Counted from the stretch's first letter, positions 47,639 to 57,562 are shown. The stretch is 64,000 nt of DNA from Mycobacterium sp. Aquia_216 (GCF_026723865.1 NZ_CP113529.1:5456001-5520000); one strand, 5' to 3'. Numbers and translations are program-made. The notes: generated from the letters alone by a model not told the origin.

Positions 47639-47766
47639 TCTGACAGGTTGCGCCCGCGCGCGTGACGCTAGTTGGCTTGCTGAGCTCTTCCCACAAGCAG
47701 CGGGGCGGGGTTGGACCGCCCGCACCGTTGCCTGAGCATCCGCAAGCTGCTTTACGCTGGTCAGCG

Positions 47767-50019
47767 ATGACCGACAACACCCCGGATATCCCGCTGGGGT
47801 CCTGGCTGGCCGACTTGCCCGACGAGCGGCTGATCCAACTGCTGGAACTACGGCCGGACCTTGCCCAGCCGCCACCCGGCAACATCGCGGCCCTGGCCGC
47901 GCGCGCCGGGGCCCGACAGTCGGTCAAGGCTGCCACCGACGAGCTCGACTTCCTCCGGCTGGCGGTACTCGACGCGCTGCTGGTGCTGCATGCGGATACC
48001 GCTGCGGTGCCGACCGCCAAGCTGCTGGCGCTCATCGGCGATCGCGCTCCCGAGGCCGACGTGATCGACGCGCTCGACGACCTACGGCGGCGCGCCCTGG
48101 TCTGGGGAGATGCGGCGACGCGGTTGGCCGCCGACACCGGCATGGCGTTGCCCTGGCATCCGGGACAGGTGACGCTCGAGGACGCTTCACGCACCGGTGA
48201 ACAGATTTCGGAGCTGATCGACGGGCTCAACGAGGCACAGCAGGAAGTCCTGACCAAGCTGCTCGAAGGATCTCCCATGGGGCGCACCCGGGACGCCGCG
48301 CCCGGCGCGCCGCCGGATCGGCCGGTGCCGCAGCTGCTGGCATTGGGTCTGCTGCGACGAGTCGACGCCGAGACGGTGATCCTGCCCCGCCACGTCGCGC
48401 AGGTGCTACGCGGCGAGCAGCCCGGCCCGATGCAGCTGACGGCACCCGACCCGGTGGTGTCGACCACCACACCGGACGACGTCGACGCCGCGGCGGCGGG
48501 AGCCGTGATCGACCTACTGCGCGAATTCGACGTGCTGCTGGAAAACCTCGGCAGCACACCAGTTTCCGAACTGCGCAGCGGCGGTCTTGGAGTCCGGGAA
48601 GTCAAGCGGTTGGCCAAAGCCACCGGCGTGGACGAGGCTCGTTTGGGCCTGGTTCTCGAGGTCGCGGCGGCGGCGGGGTTGATCGCCAGCGGTACGCCCG
48701 ATCCCGAACCGGAAAACGGTGACGGCCTGTACTGGGCGCCGACGGTGGCCGCTGACCGCTTCGCCGCGATGTCCGCGGCCGAGCGTTGGCACCTGCTGGC
48801 CAGCGCTTGGCTCGACCTCCCGGGCCGCCCTGCGCTGATCGGCGGCCGCGGCCCGGACGGCAAACCGTATGCGGCCCTGTCGGATTCGCTCTACTCAACG
48901 GCGGCGCCGCTGGATCGCAGGCTGCTGCTGGGCGTCCTCGCCGACCTGCCCGTCGGCGCCGGAGTCGACGCGGCCACGGCGTCGGCGGCGCTGATCTGGC
49001 GGCGTCCGCGCTGGACCAGGCGCCTGCAACCCGGGCCGGTGGCCGATCTGCTGGCCGAAAGCCACGCTTTGGGCCTGGTGGGCCGCGGGGCGATCAGCAC
49101 TCCCGGCCGCGCGTTGCTGGAGGAAACCGTCGACTTCTCCGCCACGGTGGACGCCATGGCGCGGGCGCTGCCCAAACCAATCGACCACTTCTTGATGCAG
49201 GCCGATCTGACCGTCGTGGTGCCCGGACCGCTGCAACGCGATCTCGCCGACGAACTGGCAACCGTGGCCAACGTCGAATCTGCCGGCGCGGCGATGGTGT
49301 ACCGCATCAGCGAACAGTCGATCCGGCACGCCCTCGATGTCGGCAAAACCCGCGACTGGATGCACAAGTTTTTCGCCGATCACTCTAAAACTCCTGTGCC
49401 ACAAGGACTTACGTATCTCATCGACGATGTTGCACGTCGGCACGGCCAACTCCGTATCGGCATGGCCGCATCGTTCGTGCGTTGCGAAGACCCGGCGCTG
49501 CTGGCCCAGGCCGTAGCGGCAGGCGAGGACCTGCAGCTGCGGGCGCTGGCCCCGACGGTGGCCGTGTCCCCCGCCCCGATCGCCGAGCTGCTCTCCGCGC
49601 TTCGGGCCGCGGGCTTCGCCCCGGCCGCCGAAGATTCCACCGGAGCCATCGTCGACGTCCGGCCGCGGCGGGCCCGGGTGCCCACGCCTGCGCAGCGGCG
49701 GCCCTACCGCGCGGCGCAGCGGCAAAACAGCGAGACACTGAACGCGGTGGTCTCGGTGCTGCGCAAGGTGACCACGGTGCCATTCGGCACTAGCCGTGTC
49801 GACCCGGCGGTCGCGATGTCGCTGCTGGTTGACGCGGCAAAGTCGCAAGACACACTGCTGATCGGCTACCTCGACGCCGCGGGCGTGGCCAGCCAGCGGA
49901 TGGTGTCGCCGATCGCCGTTCGGGGCGGACAGCTGGTGGCGTTTGATTCGGCGTCGGGACGGCTGCGGGACTTCGCGATCCACCGCATCACGTCGGTGGT
50001 GTCGGCCGACGACCGATAA
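47767..50019 (+). CDS. helicase-associated domain protein (Rv0862c-like)
   Basis: 750 residues, close to Rv0862c (756). No Walker A or B is present, so it is not itself a helicase. The C-terminal about 170 residues carry the XPB/Ssl2-like N-terminal-domain or Helicase_C_3 fold also found in UvsW-type helicases (e.g. [13 protein letters not shown] ... R-G-G-Q-L-V-A-F). The N-terminal part is helical with winged-helix-like repeats. It sits directly upstream of the XPB helicase with a one-base stop-start overlap (TAATG at 50017-50021), so it is a strong candidate partner protein of XPB. Confidence 0.85.
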   Translation: MTDNTPDIPLGSWLADLPDERLIQLLELRPDLAQPPPGNIAALAARAGARQSVKAATDELDFLRLAVLDALLVLHADTAAVPTAKLLALIGDRAPEADVIDALDDLRRRALVWGDAATRLAADTGMALPWHPGQVTLEDASRTGEQISELIDGLNEAQQEVLTKLLEGSPMGRTRDAAPGAPPDRPVPQLLALGLLRRVDAETVILPRHVAQVLRGEQPGPMQLTAPDPVVSTTTPDDVDAAAAGAVIDLLREFDVLLENLGSTPVSELRSGGLGVREVKRLAKATGVDEARLGLVLEVAAAAGLIASGTPDPEPENGDGLYWAPTVAADRFAAMSAAERWHLLASAWLDLPGRPALIGGRGPDGKPYAALSDSLYSTAAPLDRRLLLGVLADLPVGAGVDAATASAALIWRRPRWTRRLQPGPVADLLAESHALGLVGRGAISTPGRALLEETVDFSATVDAMARALPKPIDHFLMQADLTVVVPGPLQRDLADELATVANVESAGAAMVYRISEQSIRHALDVGKTRDWMHKFFADHSKTPVPQGLTYLIDDVARRHGQLRIGMAASFVRCEDPALLAQAVAAGEDLQLRALAPTVAVSPAPIAELLSALRAAGFAPAAEDSTGAIVDVRPRRARVPTPAQRRPYRAAQRQNSETLNAVVSVLRKVTTVPFGTSRVDPAVAMSLLVDAAKSQDTLLIGYLDAAGVASQRMVSPIAVRGGQLVAFDSASGRLRDFAIHRITSVVSADDR

Positions 50020-50027
50020 TGGATGAC

Positions 50028-51677
50028 ATGACTGACGGACCATTGATCGTGCAGTCCGACAAGACGGTGCTGCTCGAAGTCGAACACGAGCAGGCTGACG
50101 CGGCGCGCGCCGCCATCGCGCCCTTCGCAGAGTTGGAACGCGCACCCGAACACGTGCACACCTATCGCATCACGCCGCTGGCGCTGTGGAACGCCCGCGC
50201 CGCCGGCCATGACGCCGAGCAGGTGGTCGACGCGCTGGTCAGCTTCTCGCGTTACGCGGTGCCGCAGCCGTTGCTGGTCGACATCGTCGACACCATGGCC
50301 CGCTACGGCCGGCTGCAACTGGTCAAGAGCCCGGTGCATGGCCTCACTCTGGTCAGCCTGGACCGCGCGGTGCTCGAAGAGGTGCTGCGCAACAAGAAGA
50401 TCGCGCCGATGCTGGGCGCGCGGATCGACGACGACACCGTGGTCGTCCACGGCAGCGAGCGCGGCCGGGTCAAGCAGATGCTGCTCAAGATCGGTTGGCC
50501 CGCCGAGGATCTCGCCGGCTATGTCGACGGCGAGGCGCATCCGATCAGCCTGGAGCCCGACGGCTGGGAACTACGCGACTACCAGCGGCTTGCCACCGAC
50601 TCCTTCTGGGCGGGCGGCTCCGGGGTGGTGGTTCTCCCCTGTGGCGCGGGCAAGACGTTGGTCGGCGCGGCCGCGATGGCGAAAGCCAGTGCGACGACGC
50701 TGATCTTGGTCACCAACATCGTCGCTGCCCGGCAATGGAAACGCGAGCTCATCGCGCGCACCTCACTGACCGAAGAGGAAATCGGCGAATACTCCGGCGA
50801 ACGCAAGGAAATCCGGCCCATCACCATCTCGACGTACCAGATGGTCACCCGCCGCAGTAAGGGCGAATACCGCCATCTGGAACTCTTCGACAGCCGCGAC
50901 TGGGGACTGATCATCTACGACGAGGTGCATCTGTTACCCGCGCCGGTCTTCCGGATGACCGCCGACCTACAGTCCAAGCGACGGCTCGGCCTGACCGCAA
51001 CGTTGATCCGCGAAGACGGCCGCGAGGGTGACGTGTTCTCGCTGATCGGCCCGAAACGCTACGACGCCCCGTGGAAGGACATCGAGGCGCAGGGCTGGAT
51101 CGCGCCGGCGGAGTGTGTCGAAGTCCGGGTCACGATGACCGACAACGAGCGAATGATCTACGCCACCGCCGAACCCGAAGAGCGTTACAAGCTGTGCTCG
51201 ACGGTGCACACCAAAATCGCTGTGGTGAAGTCGATTCTGGCGAAGCACCCCGGAGAGCAGACCCTGGTGATCGGCGCCTACCTCGACCAGCTCGACGAGC
51301 TCGGCGCCGAGCTGAACGCGCCGGTGATCCAGGGCTCCACCAAGACGAAGGAGCGCGAGGCGTTGTTCGAGTCCTTCCGCACCGGCGAAATATCGACGCT
51401 GGTGGTGTCCAAGGTCGCCAACTTCTCCATCGACTTGCCCGAAGCCTCAGTGGCGGTGCAGGTTTCGGGGACGTTCGGCTCGCGTCAAGAGGAGGCTCAA
51501 CGGCTTGGCCGGCTACTGCGGCCCAAGGCCGACGGTGGCGGCGCCATCTTCTATTCCGTGGTGGCCCGTGACAGCCTGGACGCCGAATACGCCGCGCACC
51601 GGCAACGCTTCCTGGCCGAGCAGGGCTATGGATACATCATCCGCGACGCGGACGACCTTCTGGGACCGGCAATCTAG
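50028..51677 (+). CDS. ercc3: XPB/Rad25-family DNA helicase (Rv0861c-like)
   Basis: 549 residues from the ATG at 50028 (M-T-D-G-P-L-I); an ATG at 50019 adds three residues and couples to the upstream stop. SF2 motifs: Walker A P-C-G-A-G-K-T, motif II D-E-V-H, S-A-T/T-A-T-L-I with the R-E-D element, and motif VI Q-R-L-G-R-L-L-R-P-K. The first about 180 residues form the DRD-like domain of XPB. 3'-to-5' ATP-dependent helicase implicated in nucleotide excision repair. Very highly conserved to M. tuberculosis XPB. Ends 14 bp from the convergent thiolase-like gene, where the conserved backbone breaks. Confidence 0.95.
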   Translation: MTDGPLIVQSDKTVLLEVEHEQADAARAAIAPFAELERAPEHVHTYRITPLALWNARAAGHDAEQVVDALVSFSRYAVPQPLLVDIVDTMARYGRLQLVKSPVHGLTLVSLDRAVLEEVLRNKKIAPMLGARIDDDTVVVHGSERGRVKQMLLKIGWPAEDLAGYVDGEAHPISLEPDGWELRDYQRLATDSFWAGGSGVVVLPCGAGKTLVGAAAMAKASATTLILVTNIVAARQWKRELIARTSLTEEEIGEYSGERKEIRPITISTYQMVTRRSKGEYRHLELFDSRDWGLIIYDEVHLLPAPVFRMTADLQSKRRLGLTATLIREDGREGDVFSLIGPKRYDAPWKDIEAQGWIAPAECVEVRVTMTDNERMIYATAEPEERYKLCSTVHTKIAVVKSILAKHPGEQTLVIGAYLDQLDELGAELNAPVIQGSTKTKEREALFESFRTGEISTLVVSKVANFSIDLPEASVAVQVSGTFGSRQEEAQRLGRLLRPKADGGGAIFYSVVARDSLDAEYAAHRQRFLAEQGYGYIIRDADDLLGPAI

Positions 51678-51691
51678 GGCAATCAGGCAGG

Positions 51692-52837
51692 CTAGAGCGA
51701 CAGGATCGTCGCCGACGCGGTGCCGGGAGCACCGTACACCTGTGCCAATCCGACCCGCGGGTTGCCGGGCACCTGACGCTCCCCGGCCTCGCCACGCAGC
51801 TGACGCACCAGCTCGTGCACCTGCCGCAGCCCCGATGCACCGATCGGCTCGCCGTTGGCGATCAGGCCGCCGTCGGTGTTCACCGGCATCGAGCCGTGGA
51901 TCTCGGTGGCGCCGTCGGCCAGCAGCTTCTCCTGCTCACCGTCGGCGCATAGACCGGTCTCGGCCATGTGGATGACCTCGTTGCCCGCGTCGGTGTCCTG
52001 CAGTTGGGCGACGTCGACGTCCTCGGGCCCGATGCCCGCGGCTTCGTAGGCTGCCTTGGACGCGTACACCGTCGGGGAGGCGTCCTCGTCGAGCGGCGCG
52101 AAGGTGGCATGCACCTCATAGGCACCGAACGTGCGGGTGCGGATCTCGCAGGCGCGCACGTAGACCGGCTTGTCGGTGTACTTGTGCGCGATGTCGGCGC
52201 GGCACATGATGACGGCCGCGGCGCCCTCGTCGGGTGCGCAGAACATGTACTGCGTCAACGGGTAGTTGAGGACGGTCGAGTTGAGGATCTCCTCGACGGA
52301 GATCTCCTTGCGGCGGAAGGCATTCGGGTTCAGCGCGCCGTTACGGAAGTTCTTGTTGGCCACCCGCGCCAGGGTCTCCTGGGAGATGTTGTGGTCGTGC
52401 AGGTACTTGTTGGCCTTCATCCCGAAGAACTTGGTGGTGACGAACTGCCCGTTCTGCGCGTACCACTGCGGCAGCGCCAGCTTGGCGGGGTCGTCGGTGA
52501 ACGCTCCGCGCGGGTGCTTGTCCAGGCCGATGGCGATGCCGATGTCGTACTTGCCCAACCGGATGGTGTCGGCGGTTTGCTGAATGGCGCTGGCCGCGGT
52601 GGCACAGGCGTTGAAGACATTGGTGAAGGTGATGCCGGTCAGCCCGACCAAGCGGGTCACCGCGTCCGGATTGGACACTTCGTGGCTGCCCCCGAAACCG
52701 AATTGGATGTCTTTCCATCCCACGCCGGCATCGGTGAGCGCGGTTTGGATGGCCTCGGCGCCCATCTGCATCGCGGTCTTGTCGAACCTGCCGAAGGGGT
52801 GCAGGCCGACGCCGATGATGGCTACGTCGTTAGTCAT
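51692..52837 (-). CDS. thiolase-fold lipid-transfer-type protein with altered catalytic residues
   Basis: 381 residues. SCP2-thiolase-like fold: the nucleophile-position cysteine C78 (F-N-A-C-A-T-A-A-S) is kept. The usual C-terminal G-H-P-x-G-A-S/T-G reads G-E-P-I-G-A-S-G, so the active-site His is Glu (E330). The usual H-D-C-F is replaced by Q-D-T-D-A-G-N-E. Such changes mark thiolase relatives that act as lyases or carriers, often partnered with a DUF35 protein (compare Ltp2/ChsH2 in steroid degradation). The DUF35 gene lies 16 bp upstream in the same direction, which supports a two-protein enzyme. Substrate unknown. Confidence 0.85.
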   Translation of the reverse strand: MTNDVAIIGVGLHPFGRFDKTAMQMGAEAIQTALTDAGVGWKDIQFGFGGSHEVSNPDAVTRLVGLTGITFTNVFNACATAASAIQQTADTIRLGKYDIGIAIGLDKHPRGAFTDDPAKLALPQWYAQNGQFVTTKFFGMKANKYLHDHNISQETLARVANKNFRNGALNPNAFRRKEISVEEILNSTVLNYPLTQYMFCAPDEGAAAVIMCRADIAHKYTDKPVYVRACEIRTRTFGAYEVHATFAPLDEDASPTVYASKAAYEAAGIGPEDVDVAQLQDTDAGNEVIHMAETGLCADGEQEKLLADGATEIHGSMPVNTDGGLIANGEPIGASGLRQVHELVRQLRGEAGERQVPGNPRVGLAQVYGAPGTASATILSL

Positions 52838-52853
52838 CTCAGGCTCCTTCTTT

Positions 52854-53279
52854 CTAGACCGGCTGGAAGGCGAACGTGATGATCTCGTTGCCGTCGGCGT
52901 CGGTGGTAAGGGGCAGCATGGTGAGCTCGACCTCCTGGCCGAACTGGAGCTTGGCCGGGTCGTTCTCGGTGAGCCGCCCCTCGACGCGGATCACCGCGTC
53001 TTCTCCCGAGCCGAGCTGGACCAGGCCCACGCCGAAGGGGACGAAGTCGTTTCCGGTCGGGCCGGCGTAGGGGGCCCCGGGCGGGAAGCCCTGGGTCGTC
53101 CAGGCCACCAGTGTTCCGCTGCGCGGCAACAGCACGTCGCTCATCGCTCCGCCGCTGCATCGCGGGCACCGCTGCTGTACCGGGAAGGTGGTGGCACCGC
53201 AATCACCGCAGCGACTGCCGATCAGCTGCGGGTTCTCGTCAGGCCAGGTTGAGATCTCGGGAGCGAGTGCCTTCTGCAT
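52854..53279 (-). CDS. DUF35 OB-fold/zinc-ribbon protein
   Basis: 141 residues. The N-terminal rubredoxin-like zinc ribbon is C-G-D-C-G-A-T-T-F-P-V-Q-Q-R-C-P-R-C (about 24-41), followed by the acyl-CoA-binding OB fold (about 50-141). These proteins form complexes with thiolase-fold partners or MaoC-like hydratases. ATG 53279 follows GGAGG; a longer frame to 53399 is not supported. It is first in the operon with the thiolase-like gene. Confidence 0.9.
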   Translation of the reverse strand: MQKALAPEISTWPDENPQLIGSRCGDCGATTFPVQQRCPRCSGGAMSDVLLPRSGTLVAWTTQGFPPGAPYAGPTGNDFVPFGVGLVQLGSGEDAVIRVEGRLTENDPAKLQFGQEVELTMLPLTTDADGNEIITFAFQPV

Positions 53280-53537
53280 CGAGGGGTCCTCCGTCGGTTG
53301 AACAGAATTGTGCTCACTGAACCGTATAACAGCCTTCCGAAAAGTGGAAACGGCATTCTCATTGCCGGCATCGGTACCGGAGCCTGGTTGCCGGCCCACG
53401 TCGGCGGCTTAGGCCGTGTTCCCGTCACACGGAGCCAAACTCTTTATCCCGGGAGCCCGATCGACCTACCCTCGGCACGGACGATGCCGCTGGTAACCCG
53501 TTAGCGCCCGCCCGCTCCCCCAAAGGTTTTGCGAACA

Positions 53538-54353
53538 ATGGTCAGCACTCCCGCCGAGACGGCCGTCGTATCTGCGCCGGCATTCGCGGCCGCGAGGCCC
53601 CGCAAGCAGCGCCGCTGGGCGATCATCCGCATCTCGTCGCCCCTGGTGCTGTTGGGGCTGTGGCAACTTCTCAGCGCCACCGGCTTGATCCCTCAGGACG
53701 TGTTGCCGGCTCCACAGCTGATCTTCGATGCCGGCCTACAGCTGATCCGAAACGGCAAGCTCGTCGAAGCGCTGGAAGTGTCCGGGCTTCGTGTGGTCGA
53801 GGGCCTTCTCCTCGGCGGCGTGGTCGGCGTTGCCCTGGGTGTGGTTGTCGGGTTGTCGCGGTGGTTCGAGGCGACCGTCGACCCGCCTCTACAGATGGTG
53901 CGCGCGCTACCGCACCTGGGCTTGATTCCCTTGTTCATCCTGTGGTTCGGCATCGGCGAACTGCCGAAGGTCCTACTGGTCGCGCTTGGTGTCAGTTTTC
54001 CGCTGTACCTCAATACCGTGTCCGCGATCAAACAGGTCGATCCCAAACTACTGGAAACCGCTGACGTTCTTGGCTTTTCGCTATGGCAGCGACTGCGCAC
54101 CATTATCTTGCCCAGTGCGGCACCGCAGGTGCTGGTCGGGCTGCGGCAGTCGCTGGCGATCGCGTGGCTGACGCTGATCGTCGCCGAACAGATCAACGCG
54201 GACAAAGGCATTGGATTCCTGATCAACAATGCCCGCGACTTCCTGCGCATCGACATCATCATCTTCTGCCTGGTCATCTACGCACTGCTGGGCATCGGGA
54301 CCGATGCCATCGTCCGCGCGCTTGAACATCGAGCCCTGAGGTACCGCACATGA
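53538..54353 (+). CDS. ABC transporter permease, sulfonate/nitrate/taurine type
   Basis: 271 residues. About six membrane helices and the inner-membrane-component EAA-like loop (E-T-A-D-V-L-G-F-S-L-W-Q-R-L-R-T-I-I-L-P-S-A). Closest to the SsuC/TauC/NrtB family. ATG 53538 is chosen; a TTG three codons upstream is possible. ATGA overlap with the ATPase gene (54350-54353). The 258-bp gap upstream probably holds the promoters of both this operon and the DUF35 gene; no operator was recognised. Confidence 0.9.
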   Translation: MVSTPAETAVVSAPAFAAARPRKQRRWAIIRISSPLVLLGLWQLLSATGLIPQDVLPAPQLIFDAGLQLIRNGKLVEALEVSGLRVVEGLLLGGVVGVALGVVVGLSRWFEATVDPPLQMVRALPHLGLIPLFILWFGIGELPKVLLVALGVSFPLYLNTVSAIKQVDPKLLETADVLGFSLWQRLRTIILPSAAPQVLVGLRQSLAIAWLTLIVAEQINADKGIGFLINNARDFLRIDIIIFCLVIYALLGIGTDAIVRALEHRALRYRT

Positions 54354-55087
54354 CAGTGACATCCGAACGACAAACCGCCGTCGTCGGCAGGCTCACCAAC
54401 ATCGACAAGTGGTATGGCTCCCGGCAGGTTCTCCACGGCATCTCCCTCGAGATCCGCACCAACGAAATCGTCGCGCTGGTGGGCCGCAGCGGGTGCGGCA
54501 AGTCGACCGTATTGCGGGTGCTGGCGGGACTCTCCCCCGACCACACCGGTGATCGCGAGGTCGCCGGTGCGCCGGCGGTCGCCTTCCAGGAGCCGCGCCT
54601 CTTCCCGTGGCGCGACGTGCTGACCAACGTGCGCTACGGCCTCAATCGCACCAGCCTCTCGCAGGACGCGGCGCGGGAGCGGTCCGAACGAGCGCTCAGC
54701 GAGATCGGGCTTACCGACCATGCCTCGGCATGGCCGCTGACGCTGTCCGGCGGTCAGGCACAACGTGTTTCGCTGGCACGAGCACTCGTGGCCGAGCCCC
54801 AGCTGCTGCTGCTCGACGAGCCGTTCGGGGCACTGGACGCACTCACCCGGCTTTCCATGCGTGCGTTGCTGCTCGACTTGTGGCGCCATCACGGGTTCGG
54901 CGTGCTGCTGGTCACGCATGACGTCGACGAGGCCATCGACCTGGCCGACCGGGTACTGGTCCTCGAGGATGGCCGCGTTGCCCACTCCGTCGAGATCGAA
55001 GCACCGCGTCCCGCCGCGTCGGAGCGCACCGCCCAGCACGACCAATACCGTGCCGACCTTCTCGACAAGCTCGGCGTTCGGCTTTGA
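54350..55087 (+). CDS. ABC transporter ATPase, sulfonate/nitrate/taurine type
   Basis: 245 residues. Walker A G-R-S-G-C-G-K-S-T, Q-loop Q-E-P-R-L-F-P-W, signature L-S-G-G-Q-A-Q-R, Walker B L-L-L-D-E-P-F-G-A-L-D and H-loop T-H-D-V-D-E-A: all intact. SsuB/TauB-type. Powers uptake by the permease upstream. Its end overlaps the next gene by 4 bp (TTGA), so all three proteins are coupled. Confidence 0.93.
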   Translation: MTVTSERQTAVVGRLTNIDKWYGSRQVLHGISLEIRTNEIVALVGRSGCGKSTVLRVLAGLSPDHTGDREVAGAPAVAFQEPRLFPWRDVLTNVRYGLNRTSLSQDAARERSERALSEIGLTDHASAWPLTLSGGQAQRVSLARALVAEPQLLLLDEPFGALDALTRLSMRALLLDLWRHHGFGVLLVTHDVDEAIDLADRVLVLEDGRVAHSVEIEAPRPAASERTAQHDQYRADLLDKLGVRL

Positions 55088-56100
55088 TTGCCCCGCACCG
55101 CATCGCGGTTCGCGCCGCCCTCGTGCTGGTGCTCGCGGTCGGCGTGCCGGCATGCGTGTCGCGGTCTTTGGGGCCGCAAGTGATCGCAGTGCCGGCCCCG
55201 GTCCCGGTGGCGGAGCTGTCCGGGGTGACCCTGCAAGTCGGTGACCAAAAGGGCGGCACCGAAGCGCTACTGCGTGCGGCCAACGCCCTCGACAATTTGC
55301 CGTACCGGATCGCGTTTTCGACATTCACCTCGGGCCCCCCACAGATCGAGGCCCTGACCGCGGGCAAGATCGATTTCGCGGTCACCGGCAATACGCCACC
55401 GGTCTTCGGCGCCGCGGCCAACTCCAAGACCCGGGTGGTTTCGGTCTGGGACGGCGCCCAGACCGGCGAGCAGATCTTGGTGCGCGCGGGGTCTTCGATC
55501 GCCTCGGTTCCCGACCTGAAGGGCAAGACGATCCTGGTGGCCAAGGGCAGCGCCGCGCATGCCAACGTGCTCGAGCATCTCGCCGACGTCGGGCTGAAGG
55601 CAAAAGACGTCAAACTGGTCTTCTTGCAACCCGCCGACGCGCTGTCGGCGTTCGCCAACGGGCAGGGCGATGCCTGGGTCATCTGGGAGCCCTACACGTC
55701 GCAAGCCACTCTCACGCTGAAGGTGCGCAATATCGGGATCGCCGAGAACGGCTACCAGTTCGGCAGCGCCTCCATTCGGGCACTGACCGATCCAAAACGC
55801 AACGCCGCGCTGGCCGACCTGCTGGTCCGCTACCAGAAGGCGGCGCAGTGGGCGCGCGAGAACCCGTCGGAGTGGGCGAAAAAGTACGCCAAAGCCGTCG
55901 GCCTGGACCTCAAGATCGCCGAACTCGCCCAGAGTCACCTGCTACGACTACCGGTCCCCCTCGACGACAAGGTGGTAGCAGCCGAGCAACGGCTCGCCGA
56001 CTTGTTCGCGGCCGCCGACCAGATTCCGGAGGCGCCGCAGTTCGCCAAGTGGGTCGACCGTAGGTTCAACAGTGTGCTCGCGGCGAGCAGCACACAGTGA
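55084..56100 (+). CDS. ABC transporter substrate-binding lipoprotein, SsuA-like
   Basis: 338 residues from a TTG at 55084 that overlaps the ATPase stop. Signal with lipobox V-P-A-C (C24), so it is anchored to the membrane outer face. The periplasmic-binding fold of the NMT1/SsuA group is shown by G-D-Q-K-G-G-T-E-A-L-L (about 56-66) and F-A-V-T-G-N-T-P-P, A-W-V-I-W-E-P-Y. The ligand is probably a sulfonate, taurine or similar small anion, but specificity cannot be read. Third gene of the importer operon. Confidence 0.9.
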   Translation: MIAPHRIAVRAALVLVLAVGVPACVSRSLGPQVIAVPAPVPVAELSGVTLQVGDQKGGTEALLRAANALDNLPYRIAFSTFTSGPPQIEALTAGKIDFAVTGNTPPVFGAAANSKTRVVSVWDGAQTGEQILVRAGSSIASVPDLKGKTILVAKGSAAHANVLEHLADVGLKAKDVKLVFLQPADALSAFANGQGDAWVIWEPYTSQATLTLKVRNIGIAENGYQFGSASIRALTDPKRNAALADLLVRYQKAAQWARENPSEWAKKYAKAVGLDLKIAELAQSHLLRLPVPLDDKVVAAEQRLADLFAAADQIPEAPQFAKWVDRRFNSVLAASSTQ

Positions 56101-56118
56101 CGATACGAGGAGACGACG

Positions 56119-56412
56119 ATGACGGTCATCGTGCTACTGGAACTGAAGTTCAAGCCCGACGAGGTCGGCGCGGGACGCGAGCTGATGGGCCGGACGCTGG
56201 AGACCACCCGGGCATTCGAGGGAAATCTCCGGACCGACGTCTGGATCGATGAGGAAGACGAAGCCCACTGGATCATCTACGAAGAGTGGGAGACGGTGGA
56301 CGCCGACGAGGCCTACCGCGCGTTTCGCGCCGGCGAAGGCAAGGTGACGCAGTTGCCTCCGTTGCTGGCCGCGCCGCCCTCAAAGACGAGGTACACCACT
56401 AGCGACGTCTGA
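56119..56412 (+). CDS. ABM-domain protein (quinol-monooxygenase-like)
   Basis: 97 residues. A single antibiotic-biosynthesis-monooxygenase fold: V-I-V-L-L-E-L-K-F-K-P, E-G-N-L-R-T-D-V-W-I-D and W-I-I-Y-E-E-W. Such small dimeric proteins oxidise quinols or aromatics without cofactor, or only bind ligands. GAGGAGAC precedes the ATG; 18 bp after the importer operon, so probably its fourth gene. It ends 6 bp before the convergent LLM gene. Confidence 0.82.
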   Translation: MTVIVLLELKFKPDEVGAGRELMGRTLETTRAFEGNLRTDVWIDEEDEAHWIIYEEWETVDADEAYRAFRAGEGKVTQLPPLLAAPPSKTRYTTSDV

Positions 56413-56418
56413 GCATCG

Positions 56419-57402
56419 CTAGCTCAGGGCGGGGATGACTTCCCGTTCGAACAATTCGATGCCGGAGCGGTCGTAGGCGGCTTCCGGGAAGTACACGATC
56501 GCGTACTCGCAGCCGAGGTCGCGAATCCTGGTCAGCCGCTCGACCACCTGTTCCGTCGTTCCAGTCGCCGAGTCCGGAAGGCTGCTGGTCATCGAATCCG
56601 CAAGCGTCTCAGGCACATAGTTCAGCAGCCGGTCACGCACCCGCTGCCGCCGGTCTTTGACGTCGGCGTCCGACGCGCCGACGATGGCGGTGAAGTTTGC
56701 CGAACGCACGATGGCATCAAAGTCGGTGCCCAGGTCGCGGCAGTGCCCGGCGAGCACGTCCGACTTGTGCGCAAACGCCTCGGGCTCCGCCGTGAAGTTG
56801 GTGTACTGCGCGTACTGCGCCGCGATGCGTAACGTCACCTTCTCGCCGCCGCCGGCAATCCATAGCGGAATACCATTGTCCTGCAATGGCTTCGGTTCAA
56901 CGATCGCGCCGTCGACCTGGTAGTGCTTGCCGTCGAGACTGACTTTGCCGTCGCGCCAGGCGTCCCGCATGATCTGCACGCCTTCGTCCAGCCGGCCCAA
57001 TCGCACCCCGGCCGACGGGAACCCGTAACCGTAGGCGCGCCACTCGTGTTCGTACCAGCCGCCGCCGATGCCCATCTGGATGCGGCCACCGGAGATGATG
57101 TCGGCGGTTGCCGCCACCTTCGCCAGGTAGACCGGATTGCGGTAGCTCATTGCCGTGCACATCTGGCCGAGCTTGATCCGCGATGTGGTCGCTGCGTAGG
57201 CCGACATCAATGACCAAGCTTCGTGCGTCGCTTCGGCGCTCGGCGTCGGAACGGTATGGAAGTGGTCGTAAACCCACACCGAGTCCCAGGCGCTGCCGTC
57301 GGCGTAGGCTGCCAGGTCCTTCATCACCGCCCAGTGTTTCGCGGGGTCGATTCCTACCAAATCCATTCGCCAGCCCTGCGGAATGAAGAAGCCAAAGCGC
57401 AT
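56419..57402 (-). CDS. luciferase-like (LLM) oxidoreductase, probably F420-dependent
   Basis: 327 residues from ATG 57402 (M-R-F-G-F-F-I-P-Q-G). TIM-barrel of the bacterial luciferase family with Y-D-H-F, K-L-G-Q-M-C-T, A-A-T-A-D-I-I-S-G-G-R and G-I-G-G-G-W-Y-E-H-E-W. This subgroup in actinobacteria typically uses coenzyme F420 or FMNH2. Alkanesulfonate monooxygenases share the fold, so a link to the neighbouring sulfonate-type importer is possible, but it is on the other strand. Substrate unknown. Confidence 0.87.
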   Translation of the reverse strand: MRFGFFIPQGWRMDLVGIDPAKHWAVMKDLAAYADGSAWDSVWVYDHFHTVPTPSAEATHEAWSLMSAYAATTSRIKLGQMCTAMSYRNPVYLAKVAATADIISGGRIQMGIGGGWYEHEWRAYGYGFPSAGVRLGRLDEGVQIMRDAWRDGKVSLDGKHYQVDGAIVEPKPLQDNGIPLWIAGGGEKVTLRIAAQYAQYTNFTAEPEAFAHKSDVLAGHCRDLGTDFDAIVRSANFTAIVGASDADVKDRRQRVRDRLLNYVPETLADSMTSSLPDSATGTTEQVVERLTRIRDLGCEYAIVYFPEAAYDRSGIELFEREVIPALS

Positions 57403-57562
57403 AGTTAGGCACTCTAGCTGTCGACCGTACAAGCCGGAACCTCATAGCGGATGGAATGCATGCCCCGCATCGTCACCGTCGATGACAACGGCGACGAAAA
57501 CTTCGTGGCTGACAATGCGCAGCCGTCCGGCGGCATCTTCGCGAACATGTTTCGCCCTGCCC

